Source: Aliikangiella sp964411875 (GTDB lineage: Bacteria; Pseudomonadota; Gammaproteobacteria; Enterobacterales; Kangiellaceae). Taken from it: a stretch of 64,000 bases of DNA. Below are positions 1-8,901 of the stretch, piece after piece (positions within the stretch are counted from its first letter, which is position 1; every line of letters starts with the position of its first letter). The stretch lies in NCBI GenBank assembly GCA_964411875.1, contig CAYPMT010000001.1:7926-71925 (forward strand), read 5' to 3'. Both the position numbers and the translations under genes were made by a program. Under the pieces are notes generated by a model. It had not been told where the DNA came from and did no database searches. It saw nothing but the letters and a program-made list of their open reading frames with translations.

Positions 1-408
1 GCACTGGGTATTGAGCCTTACAAGGAAAAACGTGGTGAAGCTTATATGAATGCTAATCAAATGGAGCATTTTCGAGCAATTTTAAATGCTTGGAAAAAGC
101 AATTAATGGAAGAAGTTGACCGTACAGTTAGCCATATGAAAGACGAAGCCGCCAATTTTCCTGATCCGGTTGATCGTGCTAGTCAAGAAGAAGAATTTAG
201 TTTGGAATTAAGAACTCGGGATAGAGAACGTAAATTGCTTAAGAAAATCACTAAATCAATCACAGCCATTGAAGATGAGGAATATGGTTATTGCGAGTCT
301 TGTGGTATACACATTGGTGTTCGTCGATTAGAAGCGCGTCCTACAGCGACTTTATGTATTGATTGTAAAACGCTTGATGAAATTAAAGAAAAACATATCA
401 ATCGTTAG
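1..408 (+). CDS. dksA: RNA polymerase-binding transcription factor DksA, 5'-truncated by the window edge
   Basis: DksA binds the RNA polymerase secondary channel and, with ppGpp, mediates the stringent response. Frame 1 is open from base 1 and reads ALGIEPYKEKRGEAY straight into the methionine at base 46. That matches the region before the coiled coil of DksA, so the ATG at 46 is internal and the true start lies to the left. Visible are the coiled-coil stretch with the DEAANFPDPVDRA tip, whose acidic residues act on polymerase, and a C-terminal zinc finger with CESC and CIDC pairs. About 135 residues are present against about 150 in the family. gluQ follows after a short gap, the usual gammaproteobacterial pairing. 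Confidence 0.97.
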   Translation, partial: ALGIEPYKEKRGEAYMNANQMEHFRAILNAWKKQLMEEVDRTVSHMKDEAANFPDPVDRASQEEEFSLELRTRDRERKLLKKITKSITAIEDEEYGYCESCGIHIGVRRLEARPTATLCIDCKTLDEIKEKHINR

Positions 409-472
409 TAAAGCAAGGTTTAGTAGTCTTTAAAAAAAGTGTTCTTAAGTCTTTGTTGTATGGAGGGTGACG

Positions 473-1351
473 ATGAATACCTCTTGGGTTGGTCGTTTTG
501 CCCCAAGTCCATCAGGGCCTCTACATTTTGGCTCTTTAATAGCTGCTCTAGCTAGTTATCTCATTGCAAAACAGCAGTCAGGTGAGTGGTTATTGCGCAT
601 AGAAGATATCGACCCTCCTCGTGAAGTTCCTGGTGCTACGGATTCAATTTTATCTACGCTGCATGCCTTTGGTTTTGAATGGGATAGACAGGAAATTTAT
701 CAAAGCCAAAGAAATGATTATTATCAAGCTGTTTTAGAGAAACTTAATCAAGCAGGAATAACTTACCTTTGTGACTGTAGTCGTCGTGAAATTCAAGAAA
801 GAAACTTAGGTGTTTATGATAGCTATTGTCGTAGCCGTGATATTGGTATACAGCAAGAATATGCTGTTAGAGTAAAATTTGAATCGCGATTTTCTCGATT
901 TAACGATCGTATTTTAGGTGATTGCTGTTTCGATCAAGCTGAAGACTTGCAAGATTTTATTATTCATCGTCGTGATAAACAGTTTGCTTATCAGTTGGCA
1001 GTAGTCTCCGATGATATAGAGCAGGGGATTAATCATGTCGTGCGTGGGGCTGATATTTTAGATTCTACACCGAGGCAAAATTTCCTTTATCATTATTTAC
1101 AACATCAGCCGCCAATTTATTATCACCTACCTTTAGCGATTGATCAGTCTGGTGTTAAATTAAGTAAGCGCTCCTATGCTTGTCCAATTCAGTCAAGCGA
1201 TGCCAGCTTGTGGTTAGTAAAAGCGCTATTGCATTTAGGGCAAAAGGTCGAAAAAAACCTGGAGAAAGAGTCACCTAAAGTTATTTTAAAGTGGGCGACT
1301 GATCATTGGCGGATTGAGCAGGTGCCTTTGAGTTCTGTTTGTGTTGACTGA
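473..1351 (+). CDS. gluQ: Glutamyl-Q tRNA(Asp) synthetase
   Basis: GluQ is a truncated glutamyl-tRNA synthetase paralogue that attaches glutamate to the queuosine base at position 34 of tRNA-Asp. The protein has only the catalytic Rossmann domain: a HIGH-like HFGS near residue 18, a zinc site (CDC near 100, YDSYC near 119) and a KMSKS-like KLSKR near 230. The anticodon-binding domain of GltX is missing and the length of 292 residues suits the family. A GTG lies at 467, but the GGAGG at 462-466 touches it. The ATG at 473 sits six bases from GGAGG and gives the usual N-terminus, so I start there. QueE and QueC, needed to make queuosine, are encoded at 51.7-53.1 kb. Confidence 0.95.
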   Translation: MNTSWVGRFAPSPSGPLHFGSLIAALASYLIAKQQSGEWLLRIEDIDPPREVPGATDSILSTLHAFGFEWDRQEIYQSQRNDYYQAVLEKLNQAGITYLCDCSRREIQERNLGVYDSYCRSRDIGIQQEYAVRVKFESRFSRFNDRILGDCCFDQAEDLQDFIIHRRDKQFAYQLAVVSDDIEQGINHVVRGADILDSTPRQNFLYHYLQHQPPIYYHLPLAIDQSGVKLSKRSYACPIQSSDASLWLVKALLHLGQKVEKNLEKESPKVILKWATDHWRIEQVPLSSVCVD

Positions 1352-1387
1352 TTGAGCGGTTACTTGATTTAGTTGTATATTGTGATA

Positions 1388-2458
1388 TTAAAGTACATTT
1401 TTTAATAAAAACTTTATGTCATCAAGAGCGATATCAATGGCACTTAATGGCTGTAAATGTTGCATTTGTTGTAGTATCGCTTGATAAGTTTTTTCGTCTA
1501 ATAACAGCTCAGCCTTTTTAGCTAAATCATCAGCATTAAAACGGGCTTTAATAACAATATTTCGTCTGCAACAGGAGCTTAGCCTATTTGGTTGATCTTT
1601 TGAAACAGCAGCGGCAACAGAGGGCTTTTTCAGCTCTAGAGTTTGTAAAAGTGTATCACCACCACTAATCACACGACCTTTAGCCGCATCAAGTAATGCA
1701 ATAAAGTCATGGTTATTAATTGAATTAATTGTTTTAATGTGATTGGTTGATGGAGGTAAGCTTTTAGGGTAATTGGTACCAAATAGCATGACACAAGTTA
1801 ACCCAGTTGATTGATGAAATTTTTTGGCTGCTTCATAATAAATATCAGCGGCTAATTCATTTTTTATTTTATGACCACCCGAGCCGGCATTAAACAGGAA
1901 AAAACTATTTTTTTCGAGTTTAAGTTGTGCGAGTAAATAGTTTTGTTTTTCTAAGTTGACTTTTGAAAATATTGCGCCGATATTTTTAGGTGGCGGTAAT
2001 TGAAATAATTTTAACTTTATTTGTTGGAATAAGCTTAAAGGAGGCATAGCAAAGGGCGGTTGTACAACCCAGTGTATATCCATATTTAAGAGGCGGCCTA
2101 GGTGTAAACCTTTCGCTCTTTTTCGTTTATGTTGAGAAATAAAAATAACTTTTGCACCTCGGCTTTTAGCATATTTAAATTGTTTGCCTCGGCCTGAACA
2201 ATCAAAAATCACTAAATTAGGATGAAGCTGGTCAATAATTTTTTTTACGTAGGGAGTGTTTTTTGTACCAGAACTATTACATAAGTGAGTTGTAAATTGA
2301 CATTCTTGAGCATAGCAAGCATTTTTATTCAGTATAAAATTAATTTCAGCTGTCGGATACTGTTGTTGCAAATGTTCCGCAATAATAGTCGAACGAAGGT
2401 ATTCTCCAACACCTGATGTTGATGAAACCGGAATAAATAAAATTTTAATGGGTTTCAT
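1388..2458 (-). CDS. Putative GT-B-fold glycosyltransferase
   Basis: This 356-residue protein opens with a Rossmann-like strand (IKILFIPVSSTSGVGEYLRS), as in MurG/UGT-type GT-B enzymes. Near residues 264-292 it has a GGDTLLQTLELKKP segment followed by a DQPNR stretch, which resembles the nucleotide-sugar-binding part of such enzymes. There is no signal peptide or membrane helix, so it is probably cytoplasmic. Donor and acceptor cannot be read from the sequence. It is a single gene pointing away from the Wzi-family gene to its right. A role in surface polysaccharide synthesis is an inference from that neighbour only. Confidence 0.6.
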   Translation of the reverse strand: MKPIKILFIPVSSTSGVGEYLRSTIIAEHLQQQYPTAEINFILNKNACYAQECQFTTHLCNSSGTKNTPYVKKIIDQLHPNLVIFDCSGRGKQFKYAKSRGAKVIFISQHKRKRAKGLHLGRLLNMDIHWVVQPPFAMPPLSLFQQIKLKLFQLPPPKNIGAIFSKVNLEKQNYLLAQLKLEKNSFFLFNAGSGGHKIKNELAADIYYEAAKKFHQSTGLTCVMLFGTNYPKSLPPSTNHIKTINSINNHDFIALLDAAKGRVISGGDTLLQTLELKKPSVAAAVSKDQPNRLSSCCRRNIVIKARFNADDLAKKAELLLDEKTYQAILQQMQHLQPLSAIDIALDDIKFLLKNVL

Positions 2459-2837
2459 TAGAATTGAATAAATAATCCATAATTAATTTGACTGCTTAGC
2501 TTTAAACCTGATGACTAGGGTAGCACTTTGAATGGTTATTGCTTTTTCAACTAGGGTACTCATCAATGGTATTAATGACTAATTGTGGTAACGGTTAGTT
2601 GATGTCATCCGGTTAAGTCTTATTGTTTTATAATAGCCGATCCTACCTTATTTGGTAGTAATAATGCTATGCTATTTTTCAGTGATTGAATATTTGACCG
2701 AATTAAATAAATGCTTACAAGAAAAAGCGTAGAATTTGAACTCAATAGACTTCTTTAGCTAAAATTTATACAATAACCTAGTTTAGTGTTTTAATACTTT
2801 GGTATTAATACGGGAAAATAATTAAAATGAGAATAAT
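2459..2837. other. Intergenic region between divergent glycosyltransferase and wzi-like genes
   Basis: This 379-base AT-rich stretch contains no reading frame I would defend. It must hold the promoters of both flanking genes. The only promoter I can name is the candidate at 2746-2774 listed separately. A weak 5-bp hairpin (CTACC and GGTAG arms) lies near 2643-2658. Confidence 0.6.
2746..2774 (+). promoter_or_regulatory. Candidate sigma-70 promoter of the wzi-like gene
   Basis: TAGACT (2746-2751), a 17-base spacer and TACAAT (2769-2774) form a plausible -35/-10 pair about 64 bases before the start codon. Such matches are common in AT-rich DNA. Confidence 0.35.
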
Positions 2838-4352
2838 ATGAAATTTCGTTATCTTCTTTGCCTTTTTTTATTAGGTTTTAAACCTGTTTGTGGTATTTCT
2901 AGTTCTTGGGTTCCTATGGATGATTTGGGACTAAGAGCGGATATTCAACTGCTGGCCGATGCAGGGGTCCTTTCAGCTCCTATAACAACTTATCCTTTAA
3001 TGTGGGAAAGTTTAGCGCTGGATATCGAACAGGCAGATATAAACAGTTTAACTGTTTCTCAAAGAATGGCTTTGACTAATCTAAGAACCACTTTAAATGA
3101 TTCGCTTAAGCGTCATCAAACAGATTTAACCGCCTATGCAAGTTCACAATCTAGACGCTTTACTAGTTTTGGCCATAATGATTTCGATAAGCATCGCCTA
3201 AGTTTATCCCATACTTATACTAGTAATAATTGGGTTGGTCATTTGCAGGTCAATCATCGTCCGGATATCGATGAGACTGATGCTATTAATGATGGTCAGG
3301 ACAATACACTTGATGGAAGTTATCTAGGTGTTAAGTTAGGTAACTGGGTATTAACTGCTGGAGCTATTGAGCGTTGGTGGGGGCCAGGTATAGATACCAG
3401 TTTGATTTTATCTAATAATGCTCGACCTTTGCCTGCGATTGCGATTACTCGCAATTCATCCACTGCTTTTGAGTCGGCTTGGTTAAGTTGGATAGGTCCT
3501 TGGACTTTTACAACACAAATGTCTCGCTTGGAAAGTGATCGAGTTATTTCAGAGCCTTTACTTTGGTTAGCTCGGGGGACTTTTCGTCCATTAAGAGGTT
3601 TAGAAATTGGTATCTCTCGTGCTTATCAATGGGGAGGGGAAGGGCAGTCTGAGTCTTTAAGTGCTTTTTGGGATGGTGTGATTGGCGAAACAGAATGTAC
3701 TAGAAATGCTGAAACTTGTTCGGATGAAAGGCGAACTAATGCTGGTAATCAATTAGCCGGTTACGATTTTCGCTGGTCGGATACATTGGTGGGTATTCCT
3801 TATGCATTGTATGCACAGACGATTGGTGAAGATAGCAATGCAAAAGCAAATATTGTTGATAAGGCTTATCTTTTTGGTTTAGAGTTTCGTTTTTTAATTG
3901 GAGAACAACGTTTTTGGACCAGTTTAGAGTACTCTGAGACGCTTGTCAGTTGTTTAGGCGGTCGAGAAGAACTGAAGAACTGTTTTTATGAGCACTCTGA
4001 TTATGAATCGGGTTATCGTTATTATCGACGAAGCATTGGCTCAACTTATGAGAGTGATGCAAAAACATTAGTATTAACTTTACTCGCTCAACTTTCAAAT
4101 GGTAATAGTTGGCAGTTGAAATTACGTCGTGCGAATTTAAATGATGATAATAATGATAAGTTTCCTAACGACCCTAATTTAGGCAATACCGTTAGTAAAG
4201 TAGCCGAGGAGTTTCACCAAGCGGATATACAATATCGTTTTTCTTTACAACAAAGCCAAGTAACACTGGGACTTCTTTTTAACGATTCAACGATTGAATC
4301 AGTATCAGATAGTGATCAAGAGGCTTATTTAAAGTATCAATATCAATTTTAA
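2838..4352 (+). CDS. Wzi-family capsule assembly outer-membrane protein
   Basis: Wzi is an outer-membrane beta-barrel lectin that anchors capsular polysaccharide to the cell surface. The 504-residue product has an N-terminal signal sequence (about 20 residues), then a segment (WVPMDDLGLRADIQLLADAG) typical of the family, then many alternating amphipathic strands. It ends in YQYQF, the terminal aromatic signature recognised by the BAM machinery. Three in-frame Cys-rich loops (ECTRNAETC, CLGG, NCFY) suggest disulfides in extracellular loops. No capsule export genes (wza, wzb, wzc) are in the window, so its polysaccharide partner is unknown. It converges on motY with a 19-base gap. Confidence 0.8.
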   Translation: MKFRYLLCLFLLGFKPVCGISSSWVPMDDLGLRADIQLLADAGVLSAPITTYPLMWESLALDIEQADINSLTVSQRMALTNLRTTLNDSLKRHQTDLTAYASSQSRRFTSFGHNDFDKHRLSLSHTYTSNNWVGHLQVNHRPDIDETDAINDGQDNTLDGSYLGVKLGNWVLTAGAIERWWGPGIDTSLILSNNARPLPAIAITRNSSTAFESAWLSWIGPWTFTTQMSRLESDRVISEPLLWLARGTFRPLRGLEIGISRAYQWGGEGQSESLSAFWDGVIGETECTRNAETCSDERRTNAGNQLAGYDFRWSDTLVGIPYALYAQTIGEDSNAKANIVDKAYLFGLEFRFLIGEQRFWTSLEYSETLVSCLGGREELKNCFYEHSDYESGYRYYRRSIGSTYESDAKTLVLTLLAQLSNGNSWQLKLRRANLNDDNNDKFPNDPNLGNTVSKVAEEFHQADIQYRFSLQQSQVTLGLLFNDSTIESVSDSDQEAYLKYQYQF

Positions 4353-4371
4353 CCATTATTTGTAGAGCAAA

Positions 4372-5250
4372 TTATTGCTGCATAACTCGAATGTAAACGC
4401 GACGGTTTTTAGCTCGTCCTTTAGCTGTTCGGTTTGTCGCTGCAGGTCGCTTTTCACCGTAGGAAAAAGTTTTAAAGCGAGATTCTTCCACATCATACTG
4501 AGATAAGACTTTTTTAATGGAGTTAATGCGACGTTGAGAAAGTTTTCGATTATAACTTTGCGGCCCTTTACTGTCTGTATGACCACTGATAAAGACAATT
4601 TCAACAGAAGGGTCATATTTAATATAGGCTGCTAGAGACTCAAGCTTTTGTTGATAGGGACCATTGATAAGGCTTTTATCAAAATCAAAATACAGTGTCA
4701 TTTGTTTGAGCTCGTTAAGTTTATGAGGGACAAGTGTACTTAAACAGTTAAGGAATTTTGAATATTCTTGACTAAATCCAACTGAAGATAAAGCAACAGA
4801 TATTCGGTTAGTTTTATCTGAGTATTTTTGATAAACAAAAGTAGGAAAGCGTCCCGATTCGAGCTCATTGAGTAACGACCAACTTGCTTTTTGTTGGTTG
4901 GTGATAATAGTTTGACTCGAATTAAGTTTAACTTCACCAAGCTTTTTACTGGTTTGTTTGGGGTGCCATGAAGCTTTAATGGCATTAACTTGAGCAATTG
5001 TATTGGGTGATATGGGTTCTCTTTGGTAGCTTAAGTTAAACATTAGCAATTGGTTTGGGCCTGCATTTTTTTCAAATAATGCTGTTCCATAAAAAGGAAC
5101 TTGATGGCTGAGTTGGCAACTTAATGGATTGCCGTTAAATTCCCAGCGTGACTCATCAATAGGTGCTTCAAAGCTTTTAAAGTCAGCTAATATAGGGCTA
5201 CTAGCGATTAACGCAAAAAGACCTACTGCAAGTTTATTCAAACATTTCAT
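4372..5250 (-). CDS. motY: Sodium-type polar flagellar protein MotY
   Basis: MotY forms the T ring around the base of sodium-driven polar flagella and helps hold the PomAB stator. The 292-residue precursor has a signal peptide ending near SSPILA. Next comes the MotY-specific N-terminal domain (FEAPIDESRWEF, LSCQLSHQVPFYG). From about residue 180 there is an OmpA-like peptidoglycan-binding domain (YFDFDKSLIN, ISGHTDSKGPQSYNRKLSQRR, RRVYIRV). It is divergent from rnt, the same pairing known in Vibrio. Flagellar regulators lie 1 kb to the right. No stator genes are in the window. Confidence 0.92.
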   Translation of the reverse strand: MKCLNKLAVGLFALIASSPILADFKSFEAPIDESRWEFNGNPLSCQLSHQVPFYGTALFEKNAGPNQLLMFNLSYQREPISPNTIAQVNAIKASWHPKQTSKKLGEVKLNSSQTIITNQQKASWSLLNELESGRFPTFVYQKYSDKTNRISVALSSVGFSQEYSKFLNCLSTLVPHKLNELKQMTLYFDFDKSLINGPYQQKLESLAAYIKYDPSVEIVFISGHTDSKGPQSYNRKLSQRRINSIKKVLSQYDVEESRFKTFSYGEKRPAATNRTAKGRAKNRRVYIRVMQQ

Positions 5251-5489
5251 AGCTATTTATAGTCAACATTCTTCTTCATCTTATTACTAGTTATCGACTT
5301 GATATTGAGTGACTTAAATTAAGTTATTAAATTTTTATACAATTAACTGGTTTATTGAGTATCACTTGGTTATTTCTATAGAGCGGTGATAGTATTAGCC
5401 ATTATTTCGAGCTTGGGCTAGACAGGTATTATATAAATACAAGCCGTGCTATTAGAGACTATTATTTCTTTTTAAAATGGATAACTAAA

Positions 5490-6107
5490 ATGACTATGAT
5501 GAGTCGCCGCTTTAGAGGTTTCTTTCCTATTATTATGGATTTGGAAACTGGCGGGTTTAATGCAAATACTGATGCATTACTAGAAATCGCGGCGGTATCT
5601 TTATGTGTTGATGAACGAGGTAATTTAAAGCCTGCTAGTACTTGGCATTTCCATGTGGAGCCATTTGAGAATGCTAATGTTGAACAGGAGTCGCTTGAAT
5701 TTACAGGAATTGATCCATACAATCCGCTGCGTGGTGCTGTTCCGGAAAAGCATGCTTTAACCGAAATATTTAAACAGGTTAGAGCAGAACAAAAGCAGGC
5801 TGAATGTCAAAGGAGTGTTTTAGTTGCACATAACCCTATGTTTGATATGAGTTTTTTGATGGCGGCTTGCAATAGAGTTGATCTTAAGCGTAATCCTTTT
5901 CATTCTTTTACAACGTTTGATACTGCGACTTTAGCGGGTCTTGCTGTCGGTCAAACAGTATTAGCTAAGGCTTGTGAGGCTGCAGGAATAGCTTTTGATA
6001 ATGAAAAGGCCCATTCGGCAATTTATGATGCGGAAAAAACTGCTGAACTATTTTGTTTTATTGTTAACCGTTGGAAAAAGCTAGGTGGCTGGCCTTTGGG
6101 TGATTAG
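5490..6107 (+). CDS. rnt: Ribonuclease T
   Basis: RNase T is a DEDDh 3'-5' exoribonuclease that trims the 3' ends of tRNAs and other stable RNAs and turns over the CCA end. The 205-residue product carries the family catalytic residues: D17 and E19 (MDLETGGF), D119 (HNPMFDMSF) and the H175/D180 pair (AHSAIYDAEKT). It is the normal RNase T length. The start follows no strong ribosome-binding site; an ATG at 5499 is an alternative. It converges on flgN with an 11-base gap. Confidence 0.95.
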   Translation: MTMMSRRFRGFFPIIMDLETGGFNANTDALLEIAAVSLCVDERGNLKPASTWHFHVEPFENANVEQESLEFTGIDPYNPLRGAVPEKHALTEIFKQVRAEQKQAECQRSVLVAHNPMFDMSFLMAACNRVDLKRNPFHSFTTFDTATLAGLAVGQTVLAKACEAAGIAFDNEKAHSAIYDAEKTAELFCFIVNRWKKLGGWPLGD

Positions 6108-6118
6108 TTGTTGTAGAA

Positions 6119-6580
6119 CTAAGCAGATAATGAGCCACCACTGTGCCTTACTTGTAAACTATCGCCATTGGCATTGTAAATATTATTATCTGGGTCAAAT
6201 CCCTTGATTAGATTAAAAATTCGCTGATTAGATTGGTAAAGTAATTCAATTAATTTTGAGTTCACTTCATTTTTGAAATGGCACTGTTTAACTAACTCGG
6301 TTAATTCTTTCCAAGAACCTTTAAGTTCTGAAGATTCTTCACAGTAATTCCTGAAGTCGAGCATTTCTGATAGATGGACGCAGTTAGTATCATTGGGTTT
6401 AGGTGGCGTGTGTTGAGCAATACGTTCTAATATATCATTTTTCGCTTTAATGGCGTGCGCCAGTTGTTGAAAATCATTTTTTTCTAAAGATGTTTGCTCA
6501 AGATTCAATGCCTCATATAAGCTTTGATAATCCTGTTTCCAAAGATTAATAATGGTTAAATATTGCTGAGATTTTTTCAT
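6119..6580 (-). CDS. flgN: Flagellar chaperone FlgN
   Basis: FlgN is a cytoplasmic export chaperone for the hook-filament junction proteins FlgK and FlgL. The 153-residue product is almost wholly helical, with heptad-like LIELLYQSNQRIFNLIKGF near the C-terminus, matching FlgN in length and layout. Sequence is poorly conserved in this family, so the call rests strongly on position: it is last in flgA-flgM-flgN, the order seen in Vibrio and Pseudomonas. Confidence 0.85.
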   Translation of the reverse strand: MKKSQQYLTIINLWKQDYQSLYEALNLEQTSLEKNDFQQLAHAIKAKNDILERIAQHTPPKPNDTNCVHLSEMLDFRNYCEESSELKGSWKELTELVKQCHFKNEVNSKLIELLYQSNQRIFNLIKGFDPDNNIYNANGDSLQVRHSGGSLSA

Positions 6581-6624
6581 ATAACTAACCTACTCTGTGT
6601 ATATTTAATTGCTATAAAATTGAT

Positions 6625-6936
6625 TTAATAGCCAGTGAATGAAGTTTCAAAATCGAGCATTTTATTAGCGGTTTGTTGATGGTTAATTTGATACTCACCT
6701 TTATCAAGTTTTTCCTGAATTGGTGATACTCTATCAGGATCAAGTACGGGTGCAGATTTCATTTGTTGAACTAAGCGATTAATTTGAGAGGCTTGTCCGG
6801 TTAACTCAATAGAATCTGAGTCACTTTCATCGCTACTTGATGAAGCGCCTTTAGTTGATTTACTTTTAGACTTACCGGCCTTATCAACATTAAGTTTAGT
6901 ATTACCCGAATTAAGGCCACGGATATCGATCATCAT
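6625..6936 (-). CDS. flgM: Anti-sigma-28 factor FlgM
   Basis: FlgM binds and silences the flagellar sigma factor FliA until it is exported through the finished hook-basal body. The 103-residue protein has a low-complexity Ser/Lys-rich N-terminal half (disordered, as expected for an exported anti-sigma factor). Its C-terminal sigma-binding part runs from about residue 50 (IELTGQASQINRLVQQ, SPIQEKLDKGEYQI). Its start overlaps the flgA stop by four bases (ATGA), implying translational coupling. Two adjacent ATGs make the first residue uncertain by one. Confidence 0.9.
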   Translation of the reverse strand: MMIDIRGLNSGNTKLNVDKAGKSKSKSTKGASSSSDESDSDSIELTGQASQINRLVQQMKSAPVLDPDRVSPIQEKLDKGEYQINHQQTANKMLDFETSFTGY

Positions 6937-7706
6937 AAACTTTTATGTCCTGACAATTTGACATTTAACTCATTTCTATCTTTAACTATAGCAGTAAAAA
7001 CTTGTTTTGACCGAGTATTTTTAACCATGATGCTTTCGCCTATTTTAGCATTAGCTAGTGCTGTCCCTTCGGCGCTAATACTAAAAAATGAGTTGCTTGC
7101 AGTAACAGTAACCAGATCGCCTTGGCAGACCATGCAAACTTCATCTTCATAAATAATGCCATTGATAGCAATCCTTTTTGTCGGACGAGTATAGGTAATA
7201 AGTTGCAAGTCTCGAATAGGCTTTTTGCGTAAGTTATCGATTCTAACTTTTTGTTTTGTTAAGTCTTGAGGTTGAATTGTATCGTTTTTAGACAAAGCTC
7301 GTTTGGTTACCCAGAGCGTATCAAATAGTTCAACATTGGCTGAAATAAAAAGCTTCCATTTAATTTTTCCGTTACAACTAACCCCTACCGTTGTTTTGCC
7401 AAAACTCTGGCTAGACTGAGGAAAAAAAGCGTCTAAAGGAATATCACATTTTACTAACTGAATACGAGAATCTGTTTTGCCTAAGGTAATTTGTCTATTT
7501 GAATCACCAATGGCCGAATGTTGTTCTATTAGGAAGCTTCTTGCCGCTTCTCGAATACTTTGTATAGATTGCTTTGTATGAGATGGTTGTATCGATTGGG
7601 CAAAGCTTTTGGGTATAACCAATAAACCTAAACCCAGCAACAGACCGAATAAGCAATGTAACTGTTTATTTTTATTGATCTTTCTTGGCATAATTAAATC
7701 CATCAT
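6933..7706 (-). CDS. flgA: Flagellar P-ring assembly chaperone FlgA
   Basis: FlgA is a periplasmic chaperone for assembly of the FlgI P ring. The 257-residue precursor has a signal peptide (hydrophobic LFGLLLGLGLLVIP, cleavage near SFAQS). It then has the SAF-type domains of FlgA, including ALSKNDTIQPQDL and the C-terminal VTASNSFFSISAEGTALANAK and GESIMVKN segments. The ATG at 7706 is favoured because GAAGGG lies eight bases upstream of it. It heads the flgA-flgM-flgN operon, divergent from cheV. Confidence 0.92.
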   Translation of the reverse strand: MMDLIMPRKINKNKQLHCLFGLLLGLGLLVIPKSFAQSIQPSHTKQSIQSIREAARSFLIEQHSAIGDSNRQITLGKTDSRIQLVKCDIPLDAFFPQSSQSFGKTTVGVSCNGKIKWKLFISANVELFDTLWVTKRALSKNDTIQPQDLTKQKVRIDNLRKKPIRDLQLITYTRPTKRIAINGIIYEDEVCMVCQGDLVTVTASNSFFSISAEGTALANAKIGESIMVKNTRSKQVFTAIVKDRNELNVKLSGHKSL

Positions 7707-7781
7707 TTTTCTACCCTTCTGGCAATATTGACTATACTTATAGTTAACTATTAAAACTTCTATTGAATCACTGTCTACAAA

Positions 7782-7789
7782 TTATCGGA
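7782..7789 (-). promoter_or_regulatory. Candidate sigma-28 -10 element for flgAMN
   Basis: On the minus strand TCCGATAA matches seven of eight bases of the FliA -10 consensus GCCGATAA. A CAAA element lies about 16 bases upstream (7806-7809) in place of TAAA. It is 76 bases before the flgA start. Flagellar class III control of flgM would fit, but the -35 match is weak. Confidence 0.4.
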
Positions 7790-7836
7790 TATGAATAGAG
7801 ATTTATTTGTACTATTTGAATAGAAGCAAATAGTGT

Positions 7837-7844
7837 GCCGATAA
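7837..7844 (+). promoter_or_regulatory. Candidate sigma-28 -10 element for cheV-cheR
   Basis: A perfect GCCGATAA, the FliA -10 consensus, lies 127 bases before the cheV start. The -35 position (GAAT at 7818-7821) matches TAAA poorly, so this is suggestive only. Confidence 0.4.
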
Positions 7845-7910
7845 GTTTAATAAAGTTAAAGAAGGTCAACCAAACCAGTAAAGTTATCGTAAATAGATAA
7901 TTTTGTTATA

Positions 7911-7970
7911 GGAAATTATGATTGTTATAAAAAATTATGGCTGTCATAAAAAAACTAAGGTCATCATAAC
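7911..7970 (+). repeat. Three imperfect 20-bp tandem repeats ahead of cheV
   Basis: Bases 7911-7930, 7931-7950 and 7951-7970 are imperfect copies of one unit, roughly AAAATTATGGNTGTNATAAA. The third copy is the most diverged and supplies the AAGG of the cheV ribosome-binding site. The array ends exactly at the GTG start codon. Confidence 0.6.
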
Positions 7971-8894
7971 GTGAGCATTCTTGATACAGTTAACCAAAGA
8001 ACTCAAATGGTCGGACAAAATCGGCTAGAGCTTTTGTTGTTTAAACTTGGCGGTAAACAAGTCTACGGAATTAATGTTTTTAAAGTGAAAGAAGTAGTTC
8101 AATGCCCCCCATTGACTCAAATGCCTCATAGTAATCCTGTTGTGCGAGGCGTTGCACATATACGTAACATGTCAATTTCTGTGATTGATTTAAGTATTTC
8201 AATTGGTTCCCGCCCACTAGAAAATGTTGAAAACTGCTTTGTGATTATTGCGGAATATAATCGACGTGTTCAAGGTTTTTTGGTTAAGTCAGTTGAACGA
8301 ATTATTAATATGAATTGGTCGGATATCCATCCACCGCCTAAAGGGAGTGGTAATAGTAATTATTTAACGGCAGTCAGTGATATTGGTGGTGAGCTTGTTG
8401 AGATCCTTGATGTAGAAAAAATTCTTTCAGAATTTACACCAGATAATTTCTCTGTCAGTGATGAGATTATTCAAGAAAGCGCAAAAAATACACCTGAAGA
8501 TAAAGTGGTCCTAATTGCTGATGACTCATCCGTTGCTAGAGGGCAAGTTAAACGAACCGTTGAGCAGTTAGGTTTGAAAACGCATGTGTGTCGAGATGGC
8601 GGAGAAGCTTATGAATATCTTCAGTCCATTGTTGCTAGAGGTGTACCGGTTGATAATGAAGTATTAATGTTGATTTCAGATATTGAAATGCCAGAGATGG
8701 ATGGCTATACACTAACAGCAGCGATTAGAAGTGATGAAAATTTACGTTCTTTGTGGGTAATGTTGCATACTTCTTTAAGTGGAATTTTTAATGAAGCTAT
8801 GGTTAAGAAAGTGGGAGCTAATGATTTTATTCCCAAGTTTCATCCTAATGAATTAGCTAAAGCGGTTCAAAAGCGAGTGGAGCTAGAAGACTAA
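7971..8894 (+). CDS. cheV: Chemotaxis coupling protein CheV
   Basis: CheV couples receptors to CheA and carries its own receiver domain. The 307-residue product starts ILDTVNQRTQMVGQNRLELL, the typical CheV N-terminus. The CheW-like domain spans about residues 15-160. A response-regulator receiver domain spans about 178-305, with the acidic pair VLIADDS, the phospho-acceptor in LMLISDIEMPEMDGY and a C-terminal lysine in FIPKFHP. Translation starts at GTG, with AAGG about ten bases upstream. cheR follows after seven bases, so the two are an operon. Confidence 0.95.
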   Translation: MSILDTVNQRTQMVGQNRLELLLFKLGGKQVYGINVFKVKEVVQCPPLTQMPHSNPVVRGVAHIRNMSISVIDLSISIGSRPLENVENCFVIIAEYNRRVQGFLVKSVERIINMNWSDIHPPPKGSGNSNYLTAVSDIGGELVEILDVEKILSEFTPDNFSVSDEIIQESAKNTPEDKVVLIADDSSVARGQVKRTVEQLGLKTHVCRDGGEAYEYLQSIVARGVPVDNEVLMLISDIEMPEMDGYTLTAAIRSDENLRSLWVMLHTSLSGIFNEAMVKKVGANDFIPKFHPNELAKAVQKRVELED

Positions 8895-8901
8895 AAAATT
8901 C

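Noticed and set aside
4356..4616. Frames overlapping motY on the same strand in another phase
   Set aside because: Lies within the well-supported OmpA-like domain of motY; its product has no family character.
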